Assembly (NCBI GenBank): GCA_038501625.1
Contig: JAZAYU010000362.1
Coordinates: forward strand, 403,076-467,075
From: Corbicula japonica
Taxonomy: Eukaryota > Mollusca > Bivalvia > Venerida > Cyrenidae
DNA: 64,000 bases
Direction: 5' to 3'
Below the pieces are notes generated by a model that saw nothing but the letters and a program-made list of their open reading frames with translations, was not told the DNA's origin and did no database searches. Below, in pieces: positions 1 through 12,908 of this stretch. Numbering within the stretch: the stretch's first letter is position 1; each line of letters begins with the position of its first letter. The translations under genes and the position numbers were made by a program.

Positions 1-1239
1 GCTCGATAACATGTATGCGAAATTTCGTGAGGACATTCGAAAAAAAAAATTAGGGCGCGTTCCACTTTTAATGAATGAACGTAAAATCAGCCCGTTCTGG
101 AGCGCGTTATACGACGAAAGGGCAGGAATGCTATAATCCACACAAAACCTTGATAGATGTTTGGGCGTAATTAACCAGATGCTGGTGTGGTCTTGTATGG
201 AATAAATGTACTGTAAAATTATATTTTGATATTGGATGAGAAAATAAGGAAGTACAGACGAAACGGATTCCAAGTACAAGTATTATTTCTGATCTGAGCA
301 TGACCTTTTCCTCTATCTATCAAGTAGTGATAGGTAAAGTACAGGTAAGAAGTTTATATTTGATGTGATTTCAGGTTCAAAACTAATTAATCGGACGAGT
401 AACTCGGTAAATAGCAATATCTTTTGAGTCATTGGCATTCAGTGAGAAACCTCTATTTTACTTAAAAAGTTAACACAGAGTTGAGCTAGCTACGATGAGA
501 CCTGGGGTTTTCTTGACGTAATTAACAGAATACGAGAAACACAACAAAACAGTAATTGTTGAAAACATGCTTTTATGATTCGTGTTCTAACTTGTATATT
601 TAATTATGGGCTTTTATAAAAACTGGTGATTCTTTACTTTTGTTGTGTATTTATAAAGTACTTGGTTACGGCCTTTTGAAGGAGAAATTGTATATTTATC
701 CCGGACAAGCGAATTTATTTTATGTTTTCGATGAATTATAGAGTTTCCTCATTGAAATTAAATTGATTTTTACTGTTTTGAAACTGTGAAATACTTTTTT
801 ATGTTCTCTTTTCTAAAACTTAATACCTCCCTTTCCATTTTTTTTCATATTTGCTTAAGAAGAAAGCTATGCCACTCGTGAAAATATCAGTTTCTGGTGT
901 TCACTTCTAAAAAAATAAATCACTGAAACAAACAAATCCCTACTTTTTTACACCAGAAGTAAGGTAACTTAATAATCAGTCTATCTGAAGAAGGTGTGAG
1001 TAAGAAAAATTGGTGTGTTTGGTGTGGTCAGGACAAGTAAACTAATCTTCACTGGAAATTTGTTTACATATATGCCAATTTTCGAACAAATTTACTTTTA
1101 AGTGAGGGATTCCTTAAATTGTCATCAAACTTATAATCGACCTTATAATTATTGTTTATATTTTTGTGACCTTGCAAACTACATAATGTTGAACGCTGAA
1201 CTGTTATGTTCAGATATACAAGAATTATAAAGTGTTTAC
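1..1239. other. Noncoding, probably intron 1 of arrestin-like gene A
   Basis: No open reading frame, RNA gene or mobile element that I can support. The sequence is AT-rich with poly(A/T) runs. Because the exon at 1240-1357 is on the minus strand and ends in a splice donor, this stretch is most simply the beginning of its first intron. The rest of that gene would lie to the left of the window. Confidence 0.5.
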
Positions 1240-1357
1240 CTCTCATTTTCATGACGTCATTTAGTTCTACAATAACAGTTCCATCCATATTATATCCGGT
1301 GAAATAGATTGCCAGCGGATTGTTAAGTTTAATATCAAACACGTTTAATTTACCCAT
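1240..1357 (-). CDS. Alpha-arrestin (ARRDC-like) protein, first coding exon, copy A
   Basis: First coding exon of an arrestin-domain-containing protein; alpha-arrestins are cytosolic adaptors that recruit NEDD4-type ubiquitin ligases to membrane cargo. The ATG is at 1357 and the exon encodes 39 residues plus one base, starting MGKLNVFDIKLNNP, with YFTGYNMDGTV forming the early beta strands of the arrestin N-domain and ending KMRG. The minus-strand sequence GAGAG|GTAAAC is a good donor at 1239/1240. The exon has the same 118-bp length and phase 1 as copy B at 12791-12908, with 24 of 40 residues identical. Human ARRDC1 begins similarly and, as I recall, its first exon ends at about the same place. 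No later exon is visible because the gene would continue left of the window. Family assignment rests on about 40 residues, so ARRDC1-like versus other alpha-arrestin is unresolved. An isolated duplicated exon is also possible. Confidence 0.7.
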
Positions 1358-4300
1358 TTTAAACCAATATTTTGTTTAAGTAACATTTAAAATCCAAAAT
1401 GAAAAACTGAGATCAGAATAATTCCATCCATTTTTTGCAGTGTTATGTGTGAAACGGGCAAATCAGCCAAACATGGTTCAAATCTTGATTTCAAACTTCT
1501 TTTCACCATATGTATTTTAAAGCGCAAATCTTATCAGAAGAACTGTCCATATTCACACAGATTTCTGATAAAACAATACAAAACCTTAGATGCTATTCAA
1601 AATTTAATTTTCTTACTGTTATTCATAGATACATTAAATTTTACTGGAACATTATTTTGTATCGTAAATCCCTAATAACCTTGATGAAGAAAGATATTTT
1701 AGTAACTGTGACGTTTAGCCTGCAACATCATAATAATTTTCAGAAGTACTATGTGGAAATCTACATCTTGACGCAGGATACGAGCAGTTTGCATCCTACC
1801 TGTCGACTGGTATAGAGTTTATGATAGGTAAAGTATTCTGATGAATTAGCCCTCACTAAAAGCGAAGAAAAAACTGACATATCTTTCAAAGAAAAGAACG
1901 ACAGGAATATTTGGTACACGTATCAGAGAAAAAAAGGTAGTAGAAGAGCCGGAAGGGATGTTTGAATAATAAACTTCTCAGAATTATTCTGGTGTCATTT
2001 AAATATAAAGTATTAAGCTGGAAGAATGGATTAAAACATTAAGATTTAATAAATTGTGTTGAACCGCATCTTACTTGTTCATATTAATATCATATCAACA
2101 ATTTAACGTTAACTACTTGAATATATCCTAAAGATTGTATTTTTTATTTAAATATAAAAACGATATATATTGATTGAATTGAAATATTTTTTTCTAATTT
2201 AGGGGAATCCTGTATGGCATCATTATTACTCGGCTTCTCGGGCTTTTCATAAATATAAAGCACCATCGCATTTAGACATGTGTTTAGACTGTCAATAGCT
2301 ACCTGCGCCCAAGATAATAAACCTAAGATGCTTGGGATATTAAGACTGACTTCCACATTTAGTTTTATGATCTTGAGGACGGTATTTGGTGTACTTTGAG
2401 AACGACCTCTACACCTTTAACCTCCATTAATTCATTAAAAAATGTTACGAATAAGACAGGCTGTGCTCTGTGATACCTTGACTGTGAGAAGAACACGGAG
2501 ACTTTTTTCAAAGTAACGGCACCTGCAGACAGAGCACAGTCTGTATAATTTTAATCCGCATATCGCAATTACAATAAGAGTAAAAAGCTTTTTTGTTGAT
2601 GCATCGTTTTTAGCTTGCAATTCTCCCCCTAACTTGCTTTATCATCTAAAAACGGCATATCCGGATACAGAACGTGATGATGTTGTTTTTTTCCTTGACA
2701 GAACAAAACTATAGACATAGGTTAAGATAATGCAAAAGTTTGTTGTGTGTTTCCATGGAATTGATGAGAAGACGAAATTACATTTATTGATGGTAAGCAT
2801 GCATCAACTGTCGGCATTCGTTTTTTATTAAGGAAATTAGCGTATAAATATTTTCGGAACTTATTTTTACATGGTTGGTATTCCACTCAAAAAGCTTCCA
2901 TCTGAAAGCAATTATAAAAACAGAAGAGAAAACAATAAAGCATATTAGTAAATGCACACTTATTAACAATCATCGGACTAAAAGTCAAAACGTGCACTAA
3001 TACCTAATTCACACAGTATCTGTATGCTAGGCTTGATGAAGTGTTTGGAATCGGTCCAACAAATTTAACAATAAATCGGAAGATTTTCGGTAATTGTATA
3101 ATATACAATTTCATAATTCTGCAAAGAAAATTCATTAAATGTAATTGGACAATCAGCCCTGTTTATCGCAGTATGTAGACTGATCGACCGTCTGATTTTC
3201 TCCGTCTAGTTTCACAGATGTTTTATGGTGATGAAGTCACCTTTTTAAATTCATGGCGTAATACAAAAAAATGGGGCTCTCAACGGGAACTGTTACGTTC
3301 AAATAAATCAGAAAACAAGTAAGAACTCTATTTTCTTGCAGTTAGTGTAATATGACACTGGCAATATATTCCCATATACACTGTCAAGAAAACGTATAAC
3401 CATATATTCTACACAATCGACAATAAAAATTTCAGCTTTCTTGTTTGAACAGCAGTGACGTAACAATTTTTTAAAGTGAGAAAAATATTCCCATAATTAA
3501 CATCATCTGAATCTATCTTTCTGCTGCGAGCAGTTGCAGATGAGATGTGACGAGCAAATACATTTTTGAAATAAGTTGTTCTATTATTAACCACTTGCAT
3601 TCAGGTCTTGTCTGTTCCAAGAACAGTCATTACCTTTGATCATGTCATATTTAAACATGTGATTACTGGTCTAAGTCTGCTCAAGCCCAGATGGAGTCTT
3701 CAAACACAGCATTTCAGTGAAGTCTTTGACTGAAATCAAACCTGTCCTCTAGGTTCCTCATCATTTCCCTCTAAGACATGTGGTGAAAAAATAAGTGATA
3801 AGTTCATTACTAAGAAATCTGGACCGTTGGAGTCGTCTGTCACGTGAATAAATTAAAGCAGATTGAGGCTTTGACAAGGCACACTAGAGACTACGACGAT
3901 ACTGTTCACAAATAAATATACCCAGTTTTACCAAAGGTTGCGTTCAGATACTTTAGTGTTTTACTGATACTGTAATGTGGCCTTGGTTTTAGTCCATCTG
4001 ACCCAGGTTTCATTTGATACTGTCAAGTAAAAGTATTGTTTACATTAAGTTCCTTGGGTTGATGTCTTTAGACACTACTGAGTCTGATGTTAATTAATAA
4101 CGACCGCTAACATACACCACTTACATCTCAGTTAATGAAATCTGTAACCCATTAACTGCTTTTAGTTTCAAAAGCAAGGGGTGAATATTTACGATCCCTT
4201 GTATCATGCACTTTTTGACCACAATTATGCTAACTCCATCCCAATATCAACCGCAGAAGGAAAATGATTATGTATTTTTGCCACCATTCAGTTCTCTATT

Positions 4301-4973
4301 GTGTTATCATTCATTTCATTCAAGTATGTCATTATGTCAAGATTTGAAATCTTAAGCAGGCAGATATCAATCAGGTGAGTTCGCGTTTGAACAGTTCAAA
4401 ACTGTGCAAATAGCAAAATAATTGGCTTAAATGGTTTTAATTGGACAAATTGGAAATACAAAGCTAAATATTTTATTTTGAATTTTAGGAAAACTAAACA
4501 TTGCCAGACAGATTAATTGTACAAATATTTACTTTTTTGACTGTATTTACGTTTGCACTCGCAATCCAGACTAAACTGTGCTGTAATTCCCAATACACTT
4601 TAAAACAAAGGGAAAAAGCTTTGTCATTCTCGTATAATATTATACAAGAACTCATACCTGTGCCAGATTCATGATAATCCAAAATTTTTTAAGTAATGTC
4701 GTTTTTATGAAATTCAAGAAAGTCTGCTTTTATTTTTCTTTTCGGTTTCAAGGCGAATTTATTAATTTATACCGGTACTGATAAAGAAATGTTCTTGTTG
4801 AGCTACGGTGTAAATACATGACTGTTGTGTAATTACGTGCTCAAATTAAAAAAAAAAATAGTGCCCTAATTACATAGAACAGTTACTGTAACTAAAAGAA
4901 GAAAATAGAGTTTGCGTCCAAACTCGTGAAGTGCTCTTTGAAAAGGCTAGAAAACAATACTGATATCATGTAA
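1358..4973. other. Noncoding AT-rich stretch
   Basis: I see no supported gene here. The short open frames (all under 105 codons) lack family resemblance and are typical of random AT-rich DNA. If the exon at 12791-12908 belongs to a complete gene of its own, its remaining exons should lie between here and 12790 on the minus strand; I could not recognise any. Confidence 0.5.
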
Positions 4974-5013
4974 ATAGATGAAAAGGAAACTTTAAAGGCC
5001 ACCAAACACGACT
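4974..5013 (+). repeat. Fragment of fold-back repeat family (arm end)
   Basis: This short stretch matches the outer arm of the fold-back element at 62207-62550: an AATAGATGAAAA-type end followed by GGAACTTTGAA-like and CACCAAACACGAC-like segments. Other fragments of the family lie near 16405, 21207 and 23610. Confidence 0.45.
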
Positions 5014-5384
5014 CTTCTTCTTCTTCTTTTTCCTTAAACAGGACAGGAATCCAAAGCTGGATTGTATTGTGTCCACGGAACTTGGACTTACATGAAAATA
5101 TTGTAGGCTCGGATTGATTGGCTTTCGTTGCAAGGCGCACCTGCTTATCTTATTTCCAGTTCCATAATCGATATAAATATACGGTTTTATTATGAAGATA
5201 AGCAGAATGCCATTCAAAGTGGCAGCCTTCTGGTGCAGCTGAGCATATCTTAATGGAAATTATGTTTTTTCACTACTGCCTCAGTTTAGTAAATGTGACC
5301 AGAAACTGAGCAGTAGATTGTATCTATGATACAGCAAAAGAGTATATCGGGGAATCCCGAAATTAAGCATATCAATAGACTAAT

Positions 5385-6337
5385 TAGGGATGGGATCAAA
5401 TACAGAATTCACAATTCGAATATTCGTCAGACTTATTCGAATATATTCGAATATTCGAATTTTATTCGATTTTTTCCGAGTTTAGTTAATATGTCCACAA
5501 ACATAATGTCCGAATTTCATACTGTCCAAATTATGTTACATTTGGAAAATATATCATCAAATCGGTGTTTGCTTTTCATTTATGTTAAAAATATGTGTAT
5601 GTTCGAATTGAGTACATTAGTTTGAATCGAAAACAGTTTTGTTTGTTGTTATGAACGGATATCATACTATACGGAAGAATTTACTTAGACCCTGACCGTC
5701 CGAACTGCAGTCTATTTATAGAACAGCACTAGCGACATGACATCTGTTTTGTGAAGGTGGCATAATTAATCGTGATTGTAAACAATGGAAAATGATACCG
5801 ATGGAAGGATTGTTAAAATAGGAATGAAATAGCTTAGACCGAAAACCACATTGAGCAGACTTTGAAACACTTGTTTGGATATTTCAATAAACTGTCAGCT
5901 TGCCAATTAAGGTCGTGGGTGACAATATACAGGCGTTAATCCGTCGCCTGAGTAAGCAATAAGCCCAATAATTAGGGATGATATAACACCACCTGTGTGA
6001 CACTTTGTTTGTATTGTCATAATTTTGTACCTATGTCGTCTTAAAATTGGTATGGATGCGAAAATGAAGACGACAACCACGAGAACAATAAATCAATTAA
6101 TTTTCTTGTAATATTTTTGAAAGAATTTATAATCTACCTTTAAGTGGCATTTAGGCCGGAAAAGACAAATTTTATTACGTGCAACACACGAAATTTTGAT
6201 GCAAACGTCTTTTGAAAGAGATAATACATGTATATATATTTGTTTAGAAAAATCTCGAATATTCGAATACCAAAATCGTATTCGAATATTCGTCGTCAAA
6301 CCGAATATTCGAATGTTCGAATATTCGATCCCATCCC

Positions 6338-6340
<3 letters not shown>
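5385..6340. mobile_element. hAT-like inverted-repeat element, noncoding
   Basis: Left end TAGGGATGGGATCAAAT and right end ATTCGATCCCATCCCTTA are inverted repeats, and both subterminal regions (5431-5462 and 6253-6328) are packed with repeated, palindromic TTCGAATATTCG motifs. A terminus like (C/T)AGGGATG is typical of the hAT superfamily (Ac starts CAGGGATG), whose transposases bind repeated subterminal motifs. No transposase frame is present in the 955 bp, so this would be a nonautonomous element. I could not find matching 8-bp flanks; the right flank has become a (TC)n run. Family assignment is inference. Confidence 0.5.

Positions 6341-6369
<29 letters not shown>
6340..6369. repeat. (TC)n microsatellite
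   Basis: About 15 perfect TC dinucleotides directly abutting the right end of the hAT-like element. Confidence 0.9.
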
Positions 6370-6372
<3 letters not shown>

Positions 6373-6869
6373 TCTTCAAGTGTAGTACTTGTATAAACTG
6401 ATTTATAGCAACATTTTCTGTGATTCATCAACAAAAGGCATCCAGTCGTGTATGTTATCAATCAAACAAATACATTGTAGCAGTTTAGTAGCAGGCATAC
6501 AATAAATCTGTTAGCAGTACACAGTAATACTATAGGAAAAATGGTACAGTTGTAAGGACAATCCCTTAACCATCATAATCTTTGATTTGTAGAGATATGC
6601 TTTGTTATCTAGTAGTTTTCAAGTAACCAATCAGAAAAGATTTTACCATAAATAATTAAATACGTTTTTCGTTTTTCCAAAGATCAATATAAGTCACAAT
6701 AAACTGTTCAATTGTGATCGATTAAGAACTTCTCTCCTATTATTTTGAAAATAGTTTTTCAATTAAAATTTGATATTTTGCAACATGCCCTTTGTTAAGG
6801 TTAAATCCTATTAAATATCGATATCCCTTATATAAATGTCTTATAGCTTCATGGTAAAAATAAATAAAC

Positions 6870-7246
6870 GAAAAGTGATATATGCATATCAGAAATGATC
6901 ATACCGATAAGACACAGTCTCTCAACACTGCCAAAAGGTAAAGGAAAAGAGAGCATAGTTTTTAAAATGATCAATTTAAAGAAGGACACAACCAACAATT
7001 AACGAAAATGGGAATTCGAGGGGGGTTACCGCCTTGTAATTGTCCGTGGCAAAAATAATTTGACACTGGGTGTTTAAACCAACCATGTTCTAGGGTGCAC
7101 CGACCTTACAATTCCACCAACACGTTCTCATATGAACAAGGAGTACAAGTTGAGGGGAGTTAGATCCAACCCACCCATCAACGTGACAATTTTGCATGCA
7201 AACAAACGCAAATAAATAAAACATAAGAAGTTTTAAGAAAGCGCTT
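6870..7246 (+). repeat. Dispersed repeat family R2, diverged copy
   Basis: One of at least five copies of a roughly 370-bp interspersed repeat, the others being at 17630-18000, 33370-33790, 49512-49672 (partial) and 60385-60597 (minus). Shared landmarks in order are ATATGCATATCAG, an AGAGAGCAT segment, ACAATTAACGAAA, a GAGGGG-TTACCGC block, GGTTTAAACCA, TTCTAGGGTGCACC, and a TTTTGCATGCAAA segment near the end. No coding capacity is conserved across copies. The class is unknown to me. Confidence 0.65.
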
Positions 7247-10200
7247 GAATCTGTATGCCAGTTTAATTATTTCTTGCTAATGGAAATTAACACGATGTTA
7301 AAACTTCCATTTAATCAACATGAATTATTTTGCCTGCAGTAACATTTAGGAGCTGGTATGGGTAGAGATGCATTTTTCTTGGTTAATGAAGACAAATACC
7401 AATTTATATTTATGTCATGTAATAGCCTGTTATTTTATAATACCTAGTTGATGCGAATTAATGGAAAAAAGTATGCGTATATCAGCATGAGGGGTACTGA
7501 AAAATGATGTTAGTTTATAGAAAGTAGAAATTATTATACACAGATTTTTAAGTAAATGCTGAGGATAAACACACGTGTAGTTACACTTAAATAGATTGGA
7601 GATTGAAATTGCTTAGGAAAATAGATACTTGAAACAAAATGAAATAAGAACCACTCTGGCCAGTGGTGGCGACTTACGTCTTCATACACAACTGTAGTTG
7701 ATCGAACATTTGTTTTTTTTATTAGACTGTTAAGAAATTTCCCTGAATTTGATTAGAGGAATTGCCGTTGATGTATGTCATTGCGGCTCGGAAAACCAGA
7801 CCGGCAAAATATTCTCACATACTCTGTCAAAAACAAATTAAAATATAATATACGTATTTCCCCTAGTCAGACGCTACGTTACAAACGATGACCAGACGGA
7901 TGTTATCAGAATCCTGTTTCGTAGAACTTCCTGTTACCCAAATTAATAAATAAAAGATCTTCATCAGATACGCTTTCGTTGTTTCATAATATTTAGTTAT
8001 ATTTAGTTATCTTTACAGCAATGGTTTTATATGTATATGTATTGTAGCGAAAGTTCAGCATGATACATAGAAACCAGGCCAAACATTTTTTAAATGCGGT
8101 ATGATTTGGGTCGCGTCAAAAAGCACTTTCGGATGGTTGACGTTAATTTTTGAAATGATGTCATAAGTTTAAAGGACAACATTACCTTTACTGCTTTTCG
8201 CGATAAAATTATTTTAATGTCTAACAAAATCTCCAGTTGATTATGAGAACAGATAGTTGTATGTATTTTTTTTAAACAATAATAATTAAAATGTCAAAAT
8301 GTGACCGAATATTCTGTTTTCCCAATGGCGTGCCCCATTTTTTTTCGCATTACATCTTTGACGAGAAAAATGAAATACATTCTTTGGTGCTTACAAATGT
8401 ATAAGCCCAAACTAAACGATCATTGCTATGAAATTTGTTAATGGCAAGTTTTTTAACTGAGGACAAAAACGAAGGAACAATTCGTCCGAATTCTTTGACG
8501 ATTGGTTTCTCGCTTGAGCCAATTATAAAAACAAAGCAAAAATAAAACGTAATGGTAAATGAGCATACTGATTCACAAAAGTGGTTCAGGGGCTGTAAAA
8601 CAAACGATGTTGACGCCATTTCATTTGATTATTTCACAGGTAACACGTGTGAACTAATTTCTAGTAAGATATTATCATTTTCAGCAAAACAATGTCGTCT
8701 AATGAAACTTTGCACAAATGTGAATTTCTCGTTTCTAGTTAAAAGTTCTTTACAAAGTACACCACATTTCTTGTCAGTATCCTTACACTCATGTGGGAAT
8801 TAAAAATAATGTTTTGTATTGCTTTGTTTTTGTTTATTTATGTAAATAGTATTTTAGGGAATTTTAGTTCTAGTTTTTTTTCTTTACTGTTCTAAAGTGG
8901 TAAATAAGTATATAATCTTGAAAAAGTCTAAATACCATATGTAAAATTAAAAAAAAAACAAAAACATTAGTAACAATCATATGTGCAAAGTTATATTGAA
9001 CGTCATTTTGCCGTTATTGAGATTTAGATTTTCTTTTTATCGATGAACGTGCAAGGAGGAGTGTAGTGGACCCTTTACATATGCATAATTAAGATATACT
9101 AATAACATTTATTTGTGAAATATTTTAACTGCAACTTGCTGTTCGAGAGATATTGGTATTTTTCTTTTTATCGATGAACGTGCAATGATGATTATAGACG
9201 GCCCTTAAATACACTTTACCAGCGAGTGTTGCCAAGGTTTTGACAGACCGATACCCATCGAATTTTGAAGCGAAATTAGGACATCACAAGTATAAAGTCA
9301 ACTAATGATATAAGTATCAAAGGGAGCATACCTGCAAAACATTAATTAATAAATTATTTGTTGGAAACACGGAAGTGTTGATGTAAAGTTTAGAAGTACC
9401 ATTTGTGTGAAATAAGAAGTCGAATTTACCGAGATAAACATTTTTGTTTGAAAAGTATCACAAAAAGCCTAAGATCCTAATAAGACTCAGTGGGGTTGTC
9501 CGAACACCCCGTATGGGCAGCAATATTAAATTTCCATGGGGAACTTGGCCAGAAAGTTGAAAATAATCAAGTAACTATCGTAAGACTGTTCAAATGAACC
9601 CCCTCTCTGGAAATCTTGTATATCCGACCATAAAGCTGCAGTGTTTAGACGTATGTTGATGGAGTAAGGTAAGAATATCACCTGTGAAAATGTGTGTATT
9701 TTTAAGTTATTGGGAAATGCTTCTCACTGACGGATGTTATCAATCTATAGCATTGTATTTCCTTTCGCAATGATTATAATATGTGTTATCACATAGGCCT
9801 TCCTACTAAATACGGAGTTGCACATCATGTTACAAAATGTATGGAGATGACTGTTTGCAAATACTCCCCACACAATGTCAGGATCGAAGCTTAGTGTAAA
9901 TTAAAGGTTATCAGAATATCAACAAGATTAAGTGATTGCAACGGGTCAGGTATTTTGATATGGCCATACGGGATTGCGAAATATTACAGTGATTTCAAGT
10001 CAAGATTTACTTGATATAGTTGAAAATTAATATTGGTGTACCTATTTTTTATGTATAATAACTTCTACGCCAAAGCCGTGCGGGTGTTTAAAGATTCTCA
10101 TATACAAAAATATGTAAATTAGAAAAAGTTATTATCATAACTATCATCTTCATTATCATGATCATCACTACCAACAAAAACCTTCTGCTCCTTCGGCTTA

Positions 10201-11029
10201 CAATCCTCCACATTTGATGCAACAGAAATTATCATATATTTTAAAACATCTTTGAATTTGATAAAGAATTGCGCATGCAGGGGTAAAAGTAGTTTGACGA
10301 TTATGGACTAAGTTAAGTAAAATGTGTTACAGTATGTTACCCGGCAATAACTGAGGTAGAACCGGGATTTAATATCTCGCCATTGAGATAGTTTATCAGA
10401 ACCTTGGTTGGAAATGGTGGCCTAAGGAGCACTTGTAAGGAATTTAAAGCATTTCGAAATCATCAGTAGCAGGTTTATTTGTAACCCGGTTATACTGGGT
10501 TAGCACCAGGGTTGTACTTGTAATAAAAATTAACCAAAACTAATACAACTCTTTTAACGCTATCAAAATCAATAAATGTACAAAGAAGAAATAGAAATGT
10601 AATTTTAACATATAATGTTCCCTTCCGAGAAGCAACTCTTATACAAGTAGGGAATTACGCCTCTATGCGACAATTCATAAATGATTCCGAAAACGAAAGC
10701 TTCCATATTTTCCGTGTTCACATGATACTTCTAAATGAACCGTAACAAGAAATATCTTTAAAAAAGATAAACGGCGTTGATGGAAAAGATTTTTAAATAT
10801 AAGAAAGAAAGAAATAAAGAGCGTGCAAAAATTTCGTCTGGTGATAATACGTCGATTAAAGAAGAATGTCTAACGTTAACTGTACATTTATTCAGTTTCA
10901 ATAAAATACCTCTTGTAGAGTTAACACTAATGACGAAAAAATGTTATTTAAATACAATAAATGAAAATAATAACAACTTGTTACAAGAGCGAAATCTACC
11001 AACTTTTACGTAAACTAACTTAAAAATAA
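7247..11029. other. Noncoding AT-rich stretch
   Basis: No supported gene. A 30-bp-scale direct repeat (TCTTTTTATCGATGAACGTG) occurs at about 9032 and 9166, suggesting an old local duplication. Short open frames at 8350-8619 (minus) and 8552-8803 (plus) overlap each other and resemble no family I know. Confidence 0.45.
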
Positions 11030-11102
11030 GTGTCCCTCCCGAGTATTGAACCCGGGGCATCCGCTTGAGAGGCGAGTGTGATAACCACTACACCAAGGCG
11101 AT
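11030..11102 (-). pseudogene. tRNA-like sequence, Glu(CTC)-type anticodon loop, decayed
   Basis: On the minus strand a 73-bp tRNA-like fold is visible. The D-arm region GTGTAGTGGTTATCAC also serves as an A box. The anticodon loop CTCTCAA would read CTC, and the T-arm GGGTTCAATACTC gives a B box. The body upstream of the anticodon looks like animal tRNA-Val, while the anticodon is that of tRNA-Glu. The acceptor stem pairs poorly, so I treat it as a tRNA pseudogene or the head of a SINE rather than a working gene. Confidence 0.55.
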
Positions 11103-11612
11103 TTGAATGTCTGGAATTGAAATTAACAATCAGTATCAAAGGAACTAGAAAGGAACCAGTAAGAACCAGAAATATCTGCACTTCTCTGTCGTTTTACACT
11201 GTGTATTGTACTCGAGTGTTTACCGACACCCATGAATAGTCCATATAAAATCGTATTTAAGTCATCAATTGACTTATCTGGTTATTTATACCGTAAATAT
11301 CTTTTTCTCCAATACAATTATCGCTTTTAAAAACGAAAATGCCCGAACATATAAGTGCCATGTAAATACTAACACACAATATAAAAATCGTTACGGTAAT
11401 CATTAACGAGACCCACTAATAACCAATCAAAATAATCTATTTGATTTTCCCGCTGCATAATAAGTTTTATTTACAATATTTCATTGGTCGAAAAACTAGG
11501 TCAAAAGTAAGCTTAGACAGCTAACGCCGAAAAAGTCTTCCCGTAAAATAACCGTTACCGGTGTCATGCAGTGGTGATAATGTATATCAGGGCTATCTGA
11601 TCAACATTTTGG

Positions 11613-11696
11613 GGCTTGTCCCGGCTAGCTCAATCGGTTGCGTTGTCGGATTGCACGGCTAGGCGCTGTTACGGTGCGGGTTCGGGTCCCGATAGA
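11613..11696 (+). pseudogene. tRNA-derived sequence with A and B boxes
   Basis: TAGCTCAATCGGTTG (A box) and GGGTTCGGGTCCC (B box, T-arm) are separated by an extended middle part. The acceptor and anticodon stems do not close convincingly. It resembles the tRNA-derived head of molluscan SINEs such as the full one at 46610-46907. An A-rich AAAAAACAACAAC follows. Probably a truncated SINE. Confidence 0.5.
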
Positions 11697-12790
11697 TTTT
11701 GTGGTTTTTGTAAAAAACAACAACATTTGATAGCCTCTTTAAAATGATTTAAGTTACCAGAAATGGCTGTAAATCGATAAACCTTATTAATTTTTGAGGT
11801 GACCGCAAATTTCTGTCCACATTAAACTTGTCATGATCTTATTGTGTATTGTACTTAAACAATTACGAATTGCACAGAGAACTAGTAGCGCCAATAATTA
11901 TGTCTGATGAAGGATCCCAACAAGTCTTTAGGTCAAAGAGTTTTAAACAATAACCTAAAATTTGGGACCCATCCTTTTCTTCACCAGGACAGGTAAACGC
12001 CGCCCCATCATAACAGAAAGAGTGGACAATAAATGACCAGTGGCTACTAAAAGTGCATGAATGTCTTAAATATAGTACCACGAAGCATCTTAGGTTAAAT
12101 TCTTGACATCCAAACCATTTATAACTAATGATGGATAATTAGACAGTCATTTGATACTATGGGTATATAATAAAGAATAATTTTAGGGTAGAAATGGGCA
12201 AAATAAATATTTTCCATTAACGTCAATAATCCATGGCGATATCAAATTTGTAAATCTTTTTGTCTATAAACCATTTTTCTTTGTCACATGACTGTTATAT
12301 TATCAATAGCGTGTGATATTTATGCTCAATTTAAGTGACCAAAATGGGCGGGCTTTAGTTAAGATCTGATTCATTTCTGACAATTTAGTTGCTTACAAAA
12401 TCAAATGCAAAGCGAGGAATTCGTTGAATAATGTGATTGCTTATCATGCTTTATAAAAGTGATTCCTACAAAAGACTAGTTTACAACCGTAAAATTAAGA
12501 AACGCCTTATTATTCATCATGAAAGGTCAGTTCCGCCCTGCCATACCAGAAAAATAGGACAGTACTTATAATTCAAAATAATTAAGGTCACTTGTAAGTG
12601 ACAAAAGTCATCTACATGGCGTGTAAACTTCCTTTTAAAGAGTAACCTATGTGCTGACAGTGTTTATTTTAAATGTGCTCTACATTTTTGTTCTTTGAGG
12701 AGTGTAGGTTTTGTCCATTTTCCTATCTAATACACGCGAGTTTATAACCTCCAACTGCTATAGAACGATGTGTTTCATTTAAACACCTAC
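11697..12790. other. Noncoding stretch with one unassigned open frame
   Basis: A minus-strand frame at 11863-12081 (72 codons, no ATG) reads through cysteine- and tryptophan-containing sequence but matches no family I recognise. The sequence next to 12790 is the start of intron 1 of the arrestin-like copy B. Otherwise nothing is supported. Confidence 0.4.
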
Positions 12791-12908
12791 CTCTCATTTT
12801 CATCTCCTCTCTCAGATCAACGGTAACACTTCCTTGCACATTTTGTCCTGCAAAGTAAACTGCACTTGGGTTATCCAAATTAATTACAAAATAGTTTAAT
12901 TTTCCCAT
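12791..12908 (-). CDS. Alpha-arrestin (ARRDC-like) protein, first coding exon, copy B
   Basis: The ATG is at 12908; the exon encodes 39 residues plus one base (starts MGKLNYFVINLDNP, then YFAGQNVQGSVTVDL, ends KMRG) and stops at a strong donor AGAG|GTAGGT. Length (118 bp) and phase are identical to copy A 11.4 kb away on the same strand, and 24 of 40 residues match, with most differences conservative (I/V, T/S, D/E). This is the first strand pair of an arrestin N-domain. No exon 2 was recognised between the two copies. B could therefore be a tandem paralogue with diverged exons in a long intron, an alternative first exon sharing downstream exons with A left of the window, or an orphan duplicate. 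The preserved frame and donor argue against a dead copy. Confidence 0.7.

Noticed and set aside
11863..12081. 72-codon minus-strand frame near arrestin-like exon B as a possible exon 2
   Set aside because: No arrestin-like residues, no ATG, and no acceptor in the required phase that I could identify.
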